Source of the DNA: Taiwanofungus camphoratus
Taxonomy: Eukaryota > Basidiomycota > Agaricomycetes > Polyporales > Taiwanofungaceae
Direction: 5' to 3'
Assembly (NCBI GenBank): GCA_003999685.1
Contig: CP021220.1
Location: 1,178,001-1,242,000 of the forward strand
Length of the DNA stretch: 64,000 nucleotides
In this document: in pieces, positions 61,703 through 64,000 of the stretch
How positions within the stretch are numbered: the stretch's first letter is position 1
Layout: each line of letters begins with the position of its first letter
Notes under the pieces: model-generated
Database searches by the model: none
What the model saw: the letters and a program-made list of their open reading frames with translations, nothing else
Told to the model about the DNA's origin: nothing
Translations under genes and position numbers: made by a program

Positions 61703-64000
61703 ATGAACAACAGGAAAAGACGGGGTTCGGACAGTATTCTTCCTTTACGCGCCGCGAAACACCCTAGGACAACCAGATACCACATTTCGGGTGGGAACAG
61801 CACTCCCTCGCAGATCGCTGGACTTTCGGCTCGTTGGGCCACGTTAGGGATGGAAGCCTGGAAGCTTTTTCGCGAAACATTCGTACGATGGGCAGAAGGT
61901 GAGATTGTATCGCTATAGACATGCTCACTCATGATACCAATGACTGGGCTCGCTGCCAAGCGTCCACAAGTACTTCCTCCACGTCTCTGCCTTCGCCTCC
62001 TCCCTCTCCAACCGTGCATCCTCCCTCTCCCACCGCGCATCCACCTTCTGCAACAGCACCTCTTCCCTCTCCAGCTGTGCCTCTCCCCTCTCCAGCTGTG
62101 CCTCTTCCCTTTCCGAAGCTTCTGCCGCGTCCAATACCCCCAGTTCCACCCCGTCAGCCGTCACGTCCTCGCATTCCCTCTCCGTTCAAATCGCCAACCA
62201 GCGCAGCGCAACCTGTCACGCCGACTCCGGCTTCCCCACACGCTTCACAGAATGGCGAGCCCCCGTCATCTTCACCTCACATTGTGCCGCCTAAGTTTCA
62301 GAGGAAGTCGCTGTCGCGGCCGGCAGTGTCGGAGTCAGGAGTCATGTCTCCTCCAACAACACATGACGCATCCACCTCGACAACACCTCCAATGTCTCTC
62401 AGTTCACAGTTACCATTAGATGCTGCTTCTTTGTCGAAGCATGTCAACAGACATATGGAACGCAGCACGAGCAGGAAATACAAGAACAAGGAACACATAC
62501 TTGCGAAGCGAGTGAGCCAACTCAAACATGCTGACTTGAGTCTTCAGTTCCTCATGTTGTGATCTCTCAGCACAAAGCTCAAGTGCAGGAGGTTCGTAAA
62601 AAAGACAGAGAGGAGATGGAGAGGGAATTGTTTGAGATTAGACGTTCCACAGGTAAGGATCTTAGACTCCATTGTTTACTTTTTATGGAATACCACCTGC
62701 AGGATATACGTCTGATTTGGAATCTTTCCGAAGTGAGAGCCAGTGCTGAGTGTGATGAGACATAAACACTGACTATCCTCTTCAGGTCTGCTGAGTTACC
62801 AAGCCCGATTGGAGATATTGTCAAGAAGAGAAGCACTAGCGCGTACGCCACGGCTCAGCTGTTTCAACCAGTGTTCTATACTTACGAGAGCATAGCGTCG
62901 CCTTCGCTAACAGACCTACGGGCTAAGAGCCCCCCATCTCCTTCGAACCGGAGGTACTCTGATGTATGTTTCACATGATTGGACTCTTATACAGCTGCCG
63001 GATTACCTTTTAATTAGGACGTTAGTCCTGCTTTCCTCAAGCGTGCTTTGGAAAAGGCTAAAGCGTCACTCCAAGGGTTAGTATCTCTACGTACAAAGCG
63101 AGTGTCACTCACCTGACACTACTTCGTAGACCGAAACCCCCAATACCACTCTCGTCAACATTCGACAGACTGCGGCGGTTTGCACGGGCAAAGGATGAGG
63201 AGATCGAGCGACGATTGCGCGGCCCTCCACTGCCCACCTCATTACCTCTTGACGATGAGAAGGCTGTGGACATCCTGCTATCCAAGAGAGGAGTGGTTTC
63301 AAAGTGCTTGCGTGAACAGGTCACTGACCAAGACCTCCGGCGCCTAAATCCCCATCAATGGTTGAATGACGAAATTATCAACTTCTATGGGCAACTTATT
63401 CTTGCACGTTCTGAAGAGAGCAAGGAGAATCCTGGCTTTAATGGACGAAAGCCTCTAAACGTCCATTATTTCAGTACTTTTTTCTGGTCCAAGCTCGAAA
63501 AAGACGGGTACGAGAAGGGCAGACTTGCAAAATGGACAAAGAAGGTGAGTGCCGGCCTTTTCATTCATAGTCTCGGTTCACCCCAATTCCTAATCTTGAT
63601 CATTCAGATCGACCTCTTTCAAAAAGACATAGCGCTTATCCCTGTCAACCATAACAATTCACATTGGACTGCTGCCGCTATTAACTTCCGTCGAAAACGG
63701 ATAGAATCATATGACAGTATGGGCACTGAACGCAAACACGTATACAAGGTAAGACTTCTTTATCGTAATAAATGCAAGGCTTACGAAAGCGCAGCTCCTG
63801 AGAGCCTACTTGGATGCTGAACACCGGAATAAGAAAAAAAAGCCTTTTGATTTCACTGGCTGGGAAGACTATACATTGGAGGTGCGCGCACATTATAAAA
63901 GACTGCTTCAAAGATTCATATTTTGCACCAGGATATTCCACTCCAGGAAAATGGGTACGACTGCGGTGTCTTTACCTGTCAATTCCTGGAAGCATTATCG
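61703..64000 (+). CDS. SUMO-specific protease of the Ulp1/SENP family (partial, 3' end beyond window)
   Basis: Ten exons in the window: 61703-61898, 61961-62511, 62571-62652, 62703-62742, 62786-62963, 63018-63076, 63130-63544, 63608-63748, 63795-63881 and 63932-64000. C48 proteases mature SUMO and remove it from targets. The N-terminus is a Pro/Ser-rich disordered stretch, then a coiled-coil (QVQEVRKKDREEMERELFEI). The catalytic domain begins near LNPHQWLNDEIINFYGQLI. It shows the catalytic His in NNSHWTAA, the Asp in ESYDSMG, the oxyanion Gln and catalytic Cys in QENGYDCGVFTC. The donor after exon 4 (GTGCTG) was chosen over the nearer GTGAGA because only it keeps the frame. The start at 61703 is the first ATG of the open exon. 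Confidence 0.93.

Overview
The window is nuclear DNA of a filamentous basidiomycete, most likely an Agaricomycete (mushroom or polypore type). The evidence is dense genes broken by many 45-80 bp GT-AG introns, intron-bearing tRNA genes, a fungal cell-wall gene pair (chitin deacetylase and GH72 glucanosyltransferase), a large-subunit catalase, and GPI-type C-termini. No ribosomal RNA gene, CRISPR array, retroviral or LTR element, or capsid-bearing element was recognised.

Left edge (1-6.2 kb): gene-poor. It holds a decayed tRNA-Lys copy and a complete-looking non-autonomous hAT-type DNA transposon with a perfect 8 bp target duplication. From 6.2 to 36.4 kb genes are dense: a C2H2 zinc-finger regulator, a large catalase, a small cluster of MITE-like elements, MCM5, tRNA-Thr, COP9 subunit 6, an OPT oligopeptide transporter (with a one-base frame break as read here), a TMEM205-like membrane protein, U2 snRNP A', the SAC1 phosphoinositide phosphatase, a SET/NAP histone chaperone, chitin deacetylase, a GH72 glucanosyltransferase, an orphan protein and biotin synthase. 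Two identical tRNA-Lys genes lie in opposite orientation about 6 kb apart and bracket the chaperone and the two wall genes.

From 36.4 to 39.0 kb there is a degenerate stretch with remnants of one unrecognised gene. From 39.0 to 51.7 kb follow the splicing factor SPF27, the complex I 30 kDa subunit, MTC1, a 1023-residue chromodomain protein, the peroxisomal protein PXMP4 and a Ras-family GTPase whose frame needs a 2-nucleotide exon. From 51.7 to 61.3 kb coding density is low. Inside it lie a short basic/serine-rich protein, a four-exon Yippee protein and a possible small open frame. The right end carries an intron-containing elongator tRNA-Met and the start of a SUMO protease of the Ulp1 family, cut by the window edge.

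Most genes are housekeeping: replication (MCM5), splicing (U2A', SPF27), protein turnover and signalling (CSN6, Ulp1), chromatin (SET/NAP, chromodomain), mitochondria (complex I subunit, biotin synthase), peroxisome and oxidative stress (PXMP4, catalase), membranes (SAC1, OPT, TMEM205-like) and cell wall. Several are head-to-head pairs with short shared upstream regions (U2A'/SAC1 130 bp; SPF27/complex I 100 bp; MTC1/chromodomain 358 bp). Exon borders were chosen by splice-site consensus, phase and family alignment from memory. All models except OPT, and the Ulp1 model cut at the edge, give coding lengths divisible by three.
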